Source: Rubrivivax sp. (GTDB taxonomy: Bacteria; Pseudomonadota; Gammaproteobacteria; Burkholderiales; Burkholderiaceae_C). From it: a DNA stretch of 48,073 bases. Shown piece after piece: positions 31,110 to 39,449 of the stretch. The position numbers and the translations under genes are program-made. How positions within the stretch are numbered: the first letter of the stretch is position 1; each line of letters opens with the position of its first letter. The stretch covers positions 1 through 48,073 of the forward strand of contig JAIXTY010000287.1 of the NCBI GenBank assembly GCA_027483705.1, in the 5' to 3' direction. The notes beneath the pieces were generated by a model. It did no database searches, was not told the origin of the DNA, and was given only the letters and a program-made list of their open reading frames with translations.

Positions 31110-34100
31110 TTAGGCAGCGGGCGTTGAAAGGGCGTTGAAACGCCCGGCCAGCGCATCGGCCAGGCGCCAGGCCTCCAGCGCCGGCACGGTGCCGGCGGAC
31201 AGCAGCGCGGTGGCGCGGGCGCGCAGTTCGTCGGCGTCGTGGCTGTCGCCAGCCGGGCGGCGTGCGGCCAGCGCCAGGTGCTGCACCAGCAGCATCGCCA
31301 GCATGTCGGTGGGCATGTCGGCGCGCCAGTCCACGCGGCGCAGCACGGTGGTGGCGCGGGCTTCGTCGCCGCAGGCCAGCGCCACGGCGGCGCCGACCCA
31401 GGCCACCAGGGCGTGGTCTTCGTTGCGGTCCTGCTCGGGGCCTTCAGGGCAGGCCTGGTGTGCGGCCGGCACGTCGCCGCGCGCCAGCCAGCACCAGGCC
31501 TCCTTCGCCCGCAGCGCGCCGGTGCCGGCGGGCAGGCCGCTGAGTTCGCGCCAGTGGCGGGTGTCGGCGAGCAGGGCCTCGGCGCGGTCGAGTGCGCCGG
31601 TGTGCAGGTACAGGTCCAGCACCAGCTGCTGCGACTCGATCAGCACGCTGCGGTCGGCCAGCGCACGCGCCTGGGCCAGCAGGCGCGTGGCGGCGGCGTC
31701 GGCCTCAGCCACGCGGCCGCGCAGATAGTGGATGAAGTAGCGCGCCTTGAGGTAGGTCTGCTCGGCCATCGGCGTGTCGAAGCCGGGCGCGAGCGCCTCG
31801 CCTTCGTCGAGCAGCGCCAGGGCCTGCTGGTCGTCGCCCACATCGAGCGCCAGCTTGGCCAGGTTGTAGTTGGCGCGGCGGTGCGCGGGCACGTGGCCGC
31901 AGCTGGCGGCCAGGCTGCGCGCGCGCTGCAGCAGCGCGATGGCGGCGTCGCGGTCGCTGCGCGCGTACTGCACGGCCACGGACTGGAAGCACAGCGCCTG
32001 GGCCAGGCCACCGGGGTCGGCCGCGGCTTCGTACGCCGCCACGGCGCGCACGGACAGCGCCTCGGCCACGTCGAGCCGGCCCTGCGTGAGCGCGTGGCGG
32101 GCGGCGGCGTCGAGCAGCGCGGCGCGCTGGCCCTGCGCGGCGCGGTCGGCGCCGAGCGCGGCCAGGGCTTCGTCGCGCAGGGCCGAGGCCTCGGCGTGGC
32201 GGCCCGCCCATTGCGCCAGCAGTGCGCGCAGGCCCAGGGCCGCGCCGCGCACCGGGGCCGTGGCCTGCGGCAGTTCGGCGGCGAGGTGCTCGAGCAGCTC
32301 CTCGGCCTCGGCCACGCGCTGGGCGTCGCTCCAGGCCTCGGCGCAGGCCACCAGCGCCTCGGCGCGCACGGCGGGCGTGGCGTCGGCGGCGGCTGCGCGG
32401 GTGTCGGCAATGGCCTGCGGCAGCAGCGCCGTGTCGCCGGTGCGGCGGCTGGCGCGCAGCAACGCCAGTTGCGCCTGCGTGGCGCTATCGCCCGCGGCGC
32501 CGTCGGCCAGGGCCTGGCGCCAGTGGCGCTGCGCATCGGCCAGGGCGTGCACGCGCCAGGCGGCGCTGCCGGCGGTCAGGCGCCAGGGCACGGCCTCGGC
32601 GGCGCGGCCGGCCTGCTCCCATTGCGCGGCCACCAGCGCCGGGGCCGCGCCGCGTGCCTGCAGCCGCGCTGCCAGCTGGGCGTGCAGCGCCTGGCGCCGC
32701 GGCAGGGCCAGGCTCTCGGCCAGGCACTGGCGGATCAGGTCGTGGGCGAAGCGGCAGCCTTCAGGGCCCAGCGTCAGGAGGCGCGCTGCCTGCGCGTGGG
32801 CGAGTGCCCCGGCGGTGTCGGCGGCCTGGGCTTCATCGCTGGCCAGGGCGGCGTCGAACGGATCGCCGAGCAGGCTGGCGGCCTCCAGCAGCGCCACGGC
32901 GGCGGGCCCGAGCGCGCGCACGCGGCCGAGCACGGCGTCGCGCACGCTGGCGGGCACGGGCAGCTCGGCGTAGTCCTGCGTGACGGCGTCGAAGGGCGTG
33001 CTCCAGCGGCCCTGCTCGTCCACCTGCAGCAGGCCGCGCTGCTGCAGGTGGCGCAACGTCTCGATCAGGAAGAAGGGATTGCCGTCGGTGGCCTGCTGCA
33101 GGCGGCGTGCGAAGAGCTGGCCGCCGGGCGAGCGCGAGAGGGCGTGCACCAGCGACAGCACCTCGTCGGCGTCCAGGCCGGCCAGCTCCACCAGCTCGGC
33201 GCGGCCGGCATCGACCTCGCGCCGCATCGCCTGCAGCGCGGCGGTCGGCAGCTGCGCGCTGCGATGCGCCACCAGGCGCTTGATCGGCAGCTCGTCGAGC
33301 ACGCTCCACAGCGCCTGGCTCTCGGGATCGATCCAGTGCCAGTCGTCGAGCACGAGCACCTGGAAGTTGTCGCGCAGCAGGCTGCACAGCGCCTCGCGGA
33401 AGGCCGCCAGCAGCCGCGCGCGCGCCTCGGCGGTGGCCAGGGCCTGGGGCGGCGGTCCCAGCTCGGGCATCACCTGGGCCAGCTCGCGCAGCACCCAGTC
33501 GGGCAGCTGCACGTCGGGCGCGGCCTCGCGCAGCAGGCGCACGGCGCGCACGGCGCTGGCGTAGGGCAGCTCGGCGTCGGTGCTGCGGCAGGGCACGCGC
33601 AGCCAGGCACCGCGCGCCGCGGCGCATTCGCGCGCCAGGCGGCTCTTGCCGGCACCGGGCGGACCGGCCAGCCACACGGTGCGGCCGGCGTCCCAGGCGG
33701 CTTCGATGCGCGCCATGGGGCCGCTGCGCGGCACGAAGGGCAGGCGCTCGTTCAGCAGCAGACTGCCGAGTTCAGCGGCGTTCGGCGCCGGCGGCACCGG
33801 CGGTGTGGATGGACGGCGCAGCGCCTCGGCCAGCGCCAGCGTCTGCGCCGACGGGGCCACGCCGAGCTGCGCGTTCAAGGCCTCTTCACTGCGCCTGAAG
33901 AGCTGCAGCGCCCGTGCCGCCTCGCCGGCATCGGCCAGGGCCTGCATCGTGCGGCGCAGCAGGGCTTCGTCACAGGGGTCGGCGTCCAGCGCCTGCTGCC
34001 AGGCCTCGGGCGTGGCCTGCTCGATGAGCTGCTGGCGCTGCTGCGTGGCCAGCGCGGCGCGGCGCAGGGCCAGCCATTCGTCGAGGGCCTCGGCAGCGGC

Positions 34101-34415
34101 GCCGTCCAGGCCCTCCAGCGGCAGGCCCACGCCACTGCGCAGCACCTGCAGACCGGTGGGCAGCGCCAGCGCGCCGGCATCGCCGCTGTCGCAGGCCAGG
34201 CCAAAGGCGCGCAGGCGGTGCAGCTCGCGCCGCAGGTTGCGGCGCGCGGCGGCGGCGTCCTGCTGCGGCCACAGCCACGCGGCCAGGGTGTCGCGCGTGC
34301 GCGGGCCGTCCAGGGCCAGCAGCGCCAGCAGGGCCAGCGCCTTGCGCGAGCCCAGGTGCAGCGGCTCGCCGTGGCGGTGCACGGCGACGGGGCCGATGAG
34401 CTGCAGCTGGCTCAT
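31110..34415 (-). CDS. BTAD/AAA/TPR transcriptional regulator (SARP-LAL type), 1101 aa
   Basis: It has the same architecture as the gene at 23222-26614. An N-terminal winged-helix-like part (residues 1-75) holds GSRKALALLALLALDGPRTRD and AWLWPQQDAAAARRNLRREL. The bacterial transcriptional activation domain is at about 105-200, with ALDADPCDEALLRRTMQAL. The ATPase has Walker A GPPGAGKS (251-258) and Walker B VLVLDD (353-358), and a long TPR-like C-terminal half follows. It should bind promoter DNA and use ATP-controlled oligomerisation to activate transcription, as in MalT-like STAND proteins. ATG 34415 lies 31 bases after the pntB stop on the same strand, so it may be read through from pntAB. 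It is followed by the 73-residue gene and two PEP-CTERM genes. Confidence 0.9.
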   Translation of the reverse strand: MSQLQLIGPVAVHRHGEPLHLGSRKALALLALLALDGPRTRDTLAAWLWPQQDAAAARRNLRRELHRLRAFGLACDSGDAGALALPTGLQVLRSGVGLPLEGLDGAAAEALDEWLALRRAALATQQRQQLIEQATPEAWQQALDADPCDEALLRRTMQALADAGEAARALQLFRRSEEALNAQLGVAPSAQTLALAEALRRPSTPPVPPAPNAAELGSLLLNERLPFVPRSGPMARIEAAWDAGRTVWLAGPPGAGKSRLARECAAARGAWLRVPCRSTDAELPYASAVRAVRLLREAAPDVQLPDWVLRELAQVMPELGPPPQALATAEARARLLAAFREALCSLLRDNFQVLVLDDWHWIDPESQALWSVLDELPIKRLVAHRSAQLPTAALQAMRREVDAGRAELVELAGLDADEVLSLVHALSRSPGGQLFARRLQQATDGNPFFLIETLRHLQQRGLLQVDEQGRWSTPFDAVTQDYAELPVPASVRDAVLGRVRALGPAAVALLEAASLLGDPFDAALASDEAQAADTAGALAHAQAARLLTLGPEGCRFAHDLIRQCLAESLALPRRQALHAQLAARLQARGAAPALVAAQWEQAGRAAEAVPWRLTAGSAAWRVHALADAQRHWRQALADGAAGDSATQAQLALLRASRRTGDTALLPQAIADTRAAAADATPAVRAEALVACAEAWSDAQRVAEAEELLEHLAAELPQATAPVRGAALGLRALLAQWAGRHAEASALRDEALAALGADRAAQGQRAALLDAAARHALTQGRLDVAEALSVRAVAAYEAAADPGGLAQALCFQSVAVQYARSDRDAAIALLQRARSLAASCGHVPAHRRANYNLAKLALDVGDDQQALALLDEGEALAPGFDTPMAEQTYLKARYFIHYLRGRVAEADAAATRLLAQARALADRSVLIESQQLVLDLYLHTGALDRAEALLADTRHWRELSGLPAGTGALRAKEAWCWLARGDVPAAHQACPEGPEQDRNEDHALVAWVGAAVALACGDEARATTVLRRVDWRADMPTDMLAMLLVQHLALAARRPAGDSHDADELRARATALLSAGTVPALEAWRLADALAGRFNALSTPAA

Positions 34416-34430
34416 CGCGGCAGCACGGCC

Positions 34431-34457
34431 TCAGGCCCTCAATCCTTCAGGCCCTCA
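34431..34457. repeat. 11-base direct repeat at the pntB/BTAD junction
   Basis: TCAGGCCCTCA occurs at 34431-34441 and again at 34447-34457, flanking the end of pntB. GGCC-TCA-GGCC (34427-34437) also makes a small hairpin. The role is unknown; it may modulate read-through into the regulator gene. Confidence 0.35.
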
Positions 34458-35865
34458 GCGCCGCCAGCACCTCATCCAGCATCTTCTTCGCATCGCCAAA
34501 CAGCATGCGGTTGTTCTCTTTGTAGAAGAGCGGGTTGTCCACGCCGGCGTAGCCGCTGGCCATGCTGCGCTTCATCACGATGCTGGTCTTGGCCTTCCAC
34601 ACCTCGAGCACCGGCATGCCGGCGATGGGGCTGGTGGGGTCGTCCTGCGCGGCCGGGTTCACGATGTCGTTGGCGCCGATCACCATCGTCACGTCGGTCT
34701 CGGGGAAGTCCTCGTTGATCTCGTCCATCTCCAGCACGATGTCGTACGGCACCTTGGCCTCGGCCAGCAGCACGTTCATGTGGCCCGGCATGCGGCCGGC
34801 CACCGGGTGGATGCCGAAGCGCACGTTCACGCCCTTCTCGCGCAGGAGCTTGGTGATCTCGAACACCGTGTGCTGCGCCTGCGCTACCGCCATGCCGTAG
34901 CCCGGCACGATGATCACGTTCTTGGAGTCCTTCAGCAGCTCGGCCGTCTCGGCCGCGCTGACCGGGGTGACCTCGCCTTGCGGCTCGGCCGCGCCCCCTG
35001 CTGCCGCCGGGGCCGGCGCACCACCGCCGAAGCCGCCCGCGATGACGCTGATGAAGTTGCGGTTCATCGCGCGGCACATGATGTAGCTGAGGATGGCGCC
35101 GGAGCTGCCCACGAGCGCGCCCGTCACGATGAGCAGGTCGTTGCTCAGCATGAAGCCGGTGGCCGCCGCGGCCCAGCCGGAGTAGCTGTTGAGCATGCTC
35201 ACCACCACCGGCATGTCGGCGCCGCCGATGGCCATGACCATGTGCACGCCGAAGGCCAGCGCGATGACGGTCATCACCAGCAGCGCCATCTGGCCGGCGC
35301 TGTGGTTGTCGCCGGCCTGCAGGAAGGCATAGCCGAAGTAGATGGTGACCAGCAGCCCCGCCAGGTTGAGCCAGTGCCGCCCCGGCAGCAGCAGCGGCTT
35401 GCCGCCGATGCGCCCCGAGAGCTTGCCGAAGGCGACGATCGAGCCCGAGAAGGTGACGGCGCCGATGAGGATGCCGACGTAGATCTCGACGTGGTGGATG
35501 GTCTTCTCCACCGGCGTCGGGAACACGGTGGAGGTGTCCACGTAGCTCGCGAAGCCCACCAGGCAGGCCGCCAGGCCCACGAGGCTGTGCATCAGCGCCA
35601 CGAGCTCGGGCATCTGCGTCATCTGCACCTTCTTCGCGGCGATCAGGCCGATGGCCCCGCCCACGACGAGTGCGCCGACGATCCACGGCACGCCGGCGGC
35701 GGTGACGCGCGGGCCCAGCACCGTGGCCAGCACGGCGATGGTCATGCCCACCATGCCGAACAGGTTGCCGCGGCGCGCCGTCTCGGGGTTCGAGAGGCCG
35801 CCCAGGCTGAGGATGAAGAGGATGGTCGCGCCGATGTACGCGACGGTGGCGAGGCTTTCGCTCAT
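34447..35865 (-). CDS. pntB: NAD(P) transhydrogenase subunit beta
   Basis: The proton-translocating transhydrogenase beta subunit. An N-terminal membrane domain of about nine helices (from [21 protein letters not shown]) is followed by the NADP-binding domain III ([16 protein letters not shown], then [28 protein letters not shown] blocks, and [22 protein letters not shown]). The length of 472 residues is close to E. coli PntB (462). With PntA it couples proton flow to NADPH formation in the inner membrane. It lies 19 bases after pntA on the same strand, and all domain III hallmarks are intact. Confidence 0.97.
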   Translation of the reverse strand: MSESLATVAYIGATILFILSLGGLSNPETARRGNLFGMVGMTIAVLATVLGPRVTAAGVPWIVGALVVGGAIGLIAAKKVQMTQMPELVALMHSLVGLAACLVGFASYVDTSTVFPTPVEKTIHHVEIYVGILIGAVTFSGSIVAFGKLSGRIGGKPLLLPGRHWLNLAGLLVTIYFGYAFLQAGDNHSAGQMALLVMTVIALAFGVHMVMAIGGADMPVVVSMLNSYSGWAAAATGFMLSNDLLIVTGALVGSSGAILSYIMCRAMNRNFISVIAGGFGGGAPAPAAAGGAAEPQGEVTPVSAAETAELLKDSKNVIIVPGYGMAVAQAQHTVFEITKLLREKGVNVRFGIHPVAGRMPGHMNVLLAEAKVPYDIVLEMDEINEDFPETDVTMVIGANDIVNPAAQDDPTSPIAGMPVLEVWKAKTSIVMKRSMASGYAGVDNPLFYKENNRMLFGDAKKMLDEVLAALRA

Positions 35866-35884
35866 GTTGTTCTGTGCCTTCCGA

Positions 35885-37474
35885 TCACTTGCGGAACATC
35901 GCCAGCATGCGACGCGTGACCGCGAAGCCGCCGAACATGTTGATGGCCGTGAGCACCAGCGCCACGACCGCGCACACCAGGATCAGCGTGTTCGGCCGGC
36001 TGGCCGCGCCGGCGGCATCCAGCGGCGGCGCCACCTGCACCAGCGCGCCGATGGCGATGATGGAGCTGATGGCGTTGGTCACGCTCATCAGCGGCGTGTG
36101 CAGGCTGGGCGTGACGTTCCACACCACCATGTAGCCCACGAAGCAGGCCAGCACGAAGACGGTGAAGTGCTGCAGGAAGCTCGCCGGCGCATAGGCGCCC
36201 ACGAACCAGAAAAGCAGCGCGCCGACGCCGAACACGATGGCCAGCGTCTGGCCCGACATCGGCTCCACCGCGCCGTGCCCGTGGCCCTTGGGCGCGGCGG
36301 CTACCGCGGCGGCCTTGGGCTTGGGCGGTGCGGCCGGCAGCTTGGGCGGCGGCGCGGGCCAGGTGATTTCGCCCTGCTTGATGACGGTGAGGCCGCGGAT
36401 CGCGTCGTCTTCGAAGTTGACGTTGACGGTGCCGTCCTTCGTCTTGCACAGCTCCTCGGTCAGGCGCAGCAGGTTGTTGGCGTACAGCGTGCTGCTCTGC
36501 TTGGCCAGGCGGCTGGCGAGATCGGTGTAGCCGACGATCGTCACGCCGTGGCGCACGACGGCCTGGCCCGGCACGGTGAGCTCGCAGTTGCCGCCCTGCT
36601 CGGCGGCCATGTCGACGATGACGCTGCCGGGCTTCATCGAGGCCACCATCTCGGCGGTGATGAGCTTGGGCGCCGGCTTGCCGGGGATCAGCGCGGTGGT
36701 GATGATGATGTCGACCTCACGCGCCTGCTTGGCGTACATCTCGCGCTGGGCCTTCTGGAAGCCTTCGCTCATGACCTTGGCGTAGCCGCCGCCGCCGGAG
36801 CCTTCTTCCTCGTAATCGACCTTCACGAACTCGCCGCCGAGCGACACCACCTGGTCGGCGACTTCGGCGCGCGTGTCGTTGGCGCGCACGATGGCGCCCA
36901 GGTTGGCCGCGGTGCCGATGGCCGCGAGGCCCGCCACGCCGGCGCCGGCAATGAAGACCTTGGCCGGCGGCACCTTGCCCGCGGCCGTGATCTGGCCGTT
37001 GAAGAAGCGGCCGAAGGCGTTGGCCGCCTCGATGACGGCGCGGTAGCCGCTGACGCCGGCCTGCGAGGTGAGCGCGTCCATCTTCTGGGCGCGGCTCAGC
37101 TGGCGCGGCAGCGCGTCGATGGCGAGGACCGTGGCCTTCTTGGCGGCCAGCTGCTCCATCAGCGCCGGGTTCTGCGCCGGCCAGACGAAGCCGATCAGCA
37201 TGCCGCCGTCGCGCATCAGCGCCACTTCGTCGCTGCTCGGCGCGCGCACCTTGAAGACGATGTCGGCGCGGGCCCACAGCGTGGGCGCGTCGGGCAGCAC
37301 CTCGGCGCCGACGGCGCGGTAGGCCTCGTCGCTGCAGTTGGCGGCGTCACCGGCGCCGCTTTCCACCGCCACCGAGAAGCCCAGCTTGATGAGCTTCTCC
37401 ACCACCTCGGGCACGGTGGCCACGCGTTTTTCGCCGGCTGCGGTCTCTTTGGGGACGCCGATCAGCAAAGCCAT
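35885..37474 (-). CDS. pntA: NAD(P) transhydrogenase subunit alpha (fused alpha-1 and alpha-2), 529 aa
   Basis: Residues 1-380 are the NAD-binding domain [18 protein letters not shown] at the start, [16 protein letters not shown], the nucleotide motif [13 protein letters not shown] and the [12 protein letters not shown] block. A Pro/Ala/Lys/His-rich linker of about 35 residues (around 390-425) joins it to a membrane part with four hydrophobic segments. Many alphaproteobacteria and some relatives keep these as two genes (pntAA, pntAB); here they form one chain as in E. coli (510 aa), and the longer linker looks like a fusion seam. ATG 37474 is preceded by GAGGAGAG. It diverges from the NUDIX gene. 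Confidence 0.96.
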   Translation of the reverse strand: MALLIGVPKETAAGEKRVATVPEVVEKLIKLGFSVAVESGAGDAANCSDEAYRAVGAEVLPDAPTLWARADIVFKVRAPSSDEVALMRDGGMLIGFVWPAQNPALMEQLAAKKATVLAIDALPRQLSRAQKMDALTSQAGVSGYRAVIEAANAFGRFFNGQITAAGKVPPAKVFIAGAGVAGLAAIGTAANLGAIVRANDTRAEVADQVVSLGGEFVKVDYEEEGSGGGGYAKVMSEGFQKAQREMYAKQAREVDIIITTALIPGKPAPKLITAEMVASMKPGSVIVDMAAEQGGNCELTVPGQAVVRHGVTIVGYTDLASRLAKQSSTLYANNLLRLTEELCKTKDGTVNVNFEDDAIRGLTVIKQGEITWPAPPPKLPAAPPKPKAAAVAAAPKGHGHGAVEPMSGQTLAIVFGVGALLFWFVGAYAPASFLQHFTVFVLACFVGYMVVWNVTPSLHTPLMSVTNAISSIIAIGALVQVAPPLDAAGAASRPNTLILVCAVVALVLTAINMFGGFAVTRRMLAMFRK

Positions 37475-37572
37475 GCACGCTCTCCTCGTTTTTGGCGCAA
37501 GCCGACGAAGCTATCACAAGCTTCCGGCCGGCACCGCCCCGGGTCTGCACGCCCCTTCAGGAGCCCCTTCGA

Positions 37573-37578
37573 TAGGAT
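37573..37578 (+). promoter_or_regulatory. -10-like hexamer TAGGAT seven bases before the NUDIX ATG
   Basis: TAGGAT ends seven bases before ATG 37586, compatible with a leaderless transcript. The AGGA inside it could instead serve as a Shine-Dalgarno site (8-base spacing), so the reading is ambiguous. No -35 is recognisable. Confidence 0.3.
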
Positions 37579-37585
37579 CGCGCCG

Positions 37586-38110
37586 ATGAATGCCCGCTGG
37601 AGCCCGAGCGTCACCGTGGCCGCCATCGTCCACGACGGCGCCGCCGACCCCGCCGCCCGGCGCTGGCTGCTGGTGGAGGAGCACACGCCCGAGGGCCTGA
37701 AGCTCAACAACCCCGCCGGCCACCTGGACCCGGCCGAAGGCCCGCTGCAGGGCGTGGTGCGCGAGGCGCTGGAGGAAACCGGCCGCGTCTTCACGCCCGA
37801 GGCGCTGCTGGGCGTGTACCTGTCGCGCTTCGTGCGGCCGGCCACGGGGGAAGACGTGACCTACCTGCGATTCGCCTACACCGGCACGGTGGGCGCGCGC
37901 ATCGACGGCTGGGCGCTCGACGAGGGCATCGTGCGCACGCTGTGGTGCACGCTCGACGAGGTGCGCGCCGCCGGCCCGCGGCTGCGCAGCCCGCTGGTGC
38001 TGCGCTGCATCGAGGACGCCGTGGCCGGCGTGCGGCATCCGCTCGGGCTGGTGCAGGTGGACGACAGCGTCGCCCACCCCGAGATCAAGCGGCCCGAGAT
38101 CCGCCGCTGA
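37586..38110 (+). CDS. NUDIX hydrolase (NudJ-like), 174 aa
   Basis: A pyrophosphohydrolase. The NUDIX box is complete: G-H-L-D-P-A-E ... V-V-REALEETG, with the G-x5-E-x7-R-E-x2-E-E-x-G spacing, so metal binding should be intact. The following block YLSRFVRPATGEDVTYLRFAY resembles the phosphatase NudJ group (thiamine or nucleoside pyrophosphate substrates), which in betaproteobacteria often lies beside mnmA; here mnmA is absent. The start is ATG 37586. The C-terminus (VAHPEIKRPEIRR) overlaps the convergent hydrolase gene by 26 bases. Confidence 0.92.
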   Translation: MNARWSPSVTVAAIVHDGAADPAARRWLLVEEHTPEGLKLNNPAGHLDPAEGPLQGVVREALEETGRVFTPEALLGVYLSRFVRPATGEDVTYLRFAYTGTVGARIDGWALDEGIVRTLWCTLDEVRAAGPRLRSPLVLRCIEDAVAGVRHPLGLVQVDDSVAHPEIKRPEIRR

Positions 38111-38822
38111 GCGCGGCCAGCCAGCCCAGCAGCAGCGCATTCACGCGCGCCGGCTGCTCCCAGCTGAGCAGGTGGCCGGCGCCGGGCACGATCTCCCGCC
38201 GGGCGCCGGGCACCGCGGCGGCGATCTCGCCTGCGTGTTCGGGCGGTGTCAGCTGGTCGGCCTCGCCCACCAGGGCCAGCAGCGGGCAGCCGATGCGCGG
38301 CAGCCGTGGCCGCAGGTCGGGCCGCGCCATCACCGCCTCGTTCTGTCGGATCAGCGCCTCGGCGCCGGCGCGCCGCACCATCGCCAGGTAGCGCGCCACG
38401 AGGCCGGGATCGCGCGCGCTGTTGGGGTGGAAGGCAAAGGGCACGTTGGCGCGCAGCACCTCGTCCATGCGGCCGGCGGCGAACAGGCTGCAGGCCTGGC
38501 GGCGCAGCGCCACGAGCTCGGGCGTGTCGGCGCGCGCCGTGCTGCCCAGCAGCGCGACGCCGCGCACCCGCGCCGGCTGGGCCAAGGTGGCGTGCAGCGC
38601 CAGCATGCCGCCCATCGAGGCGCCCACCAGCACCAGCGGCCCGGGCACCTCGGCCAGCAGCCGCGTGGCCATGGCTTCCAGCGTGAGGCCGTGGAAGTGC
38701 GCGAGGCTGGTGTGCACCGCCTGCCCGGCCGCGGCCAGCGCCTGGGCCTGCGGCGCCAGCAGTTCGGCGTCGCAGGCCAGGCCGGGGATCAGCACGACGG
38801 TGGGCAGCTCGGTCGCGGGCAT
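38085..38822 (-). CDS. Alpha/beta hydrolase, 245 aa
   Basis: A serine hydrolase with the full triad: Ser69 in GASMGG, Asp189 in GEADQLTPP and His217 in GAGHLLSWEQP. The N-terminal block VVLIPGLACD supplies the oxyanion hole, and a lid of about 60 residues lies in the middle. The length is typical of small esterase/lactonase or MenH/BioH-like hydrolases; the substrate cannot be named. No signal peptide is seen. Its 3' end overlaps the NUDIX gene by 26 bases (convergent). The 31 bases before its start separate it from the PEP-CTERM gene upstream on the same strand, so it may be the last gene of the PhoX/PEP-CTERM transcript. Confidence 0.88.
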   Translation of the reverse strand: MPATELPTVVLIPGLACDAELLAPQAQALAAAGQAVHTSLAHFHGLTLEAMATRLLAEVPGPLVLVGASMGGMLALHATLAQPARVRGVALLGSTARADTPELVALRRQACSLFAAGRMDEVLRANVPFAFHPNSARDPGLVARYLAMVRRAGAEALIRQNEAVMARPDLRPRLPRIGCPLLALVGEADQLTPPEHAGEIAAAVPGARREIVPGAGHLLSWEQPARVNALLLGWLAALSGGSRAA

Positions 38823-38853
38823 GCGACCGAGTCTGCCAGACCGTGCCGGCGCG

Positions 38854-39420
38854 TCAGGCCCGGCGGCGTGCCAGCCAGCCCACCAGGCCCAGGCCGGCGG
38901 CCATCAGGCCCCAGGTGCCGGGCTCGGGCACCGGCGTCACGGTGATGGCCAGCGTGTCGCCGGCCGACAGGCCGCCGAACACCCAGTTCTGCGCAGCCGG
39001 CGTGGTGCCGAGCGCGTTGCCGACTTCGATGTCCAGGAACTCCGGCGGCGTGAACGTGAAGCTCGCCGTGCCCGCGGCCACCGAGACCGTGGTGCTGCCG
39101 CCGAACTGCCGCGTCACGGTGCCGTCTTCGGCGAACACGCCGCGGTCCAGCGTCACGACGTAGCCGTCGAAGCCGATGCCGGCCAGGTTGCGCAGGATGG
39201 CGTTCCACGCCAGCGGCATCGTCAGGTCGTCCGCGCTGATGGTGTAGTTCAGCGTCGCGGCACCGAGGCTCTTGAAGTCGATGTCGAAGGACACCAGGCC
39301 GGTGGCGCTGTAGTCGGCCACGACGGTGCCGTCCTGCGTGCTGGCGCTGGCGAAGGTGGCGGCGCCGGCGGGCGCGAGCGCGACGAGCGCGGCCGCGGCG
39401 ATGAAGGTCTTGAGGAACAT
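38854..39420 (-). CDS. PEP-CTERM sorting domain protein, 188 aa
   Basis: A secreted protein with a signal peptide (residues 1-20, ending APAGAA), a beta-sandwich-like middle (LVSFDIDFKSLG, GDTLAITV) and the C-terminal signal TPVPEPGTW plus a hydrophobic helix (GLMAAGLGLVGWL) and RRR. The gene lies 29 bases after the PhoX-like gene on the same strand, so the two are probably co-transcribed and the protein may act with that enzyme at the surface. The start ATG 39420 has only a weak AAGGA upstream. It is one of the smallest of the seven PEP-CTERM proteins. Its molecular function is unknown. Confidence 0.9.
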   Translation of the reverse strand: MFLKTFIAAAALVALAPAGAATFASASTQDGTVVADYSATGLVSFDIDFKSLGAATLNYTISADDLTMPLAWNAILRNLAGIGFDGYVVTLDRGVFAEDGTVTRQFGGSTTVSVAAGTASFTFTPPEFLDIEVGNALGTTPAAQNWVFGGLSAGDTLAITVTPVPEPGTWGLMAAGLGLVGWLARRRA

Positions 39421-39449
39421 GGTGTTCGTCCTTGTGGCGGGGCTGGGGT

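Noticed and set aside
31239..34718. An 1159-codon plus-strand frame opposite the second BTAD/AAA regulator
   Set aside because: Same shadow pattern; the minus strand has BTAD, Walker A and Walker B in order.
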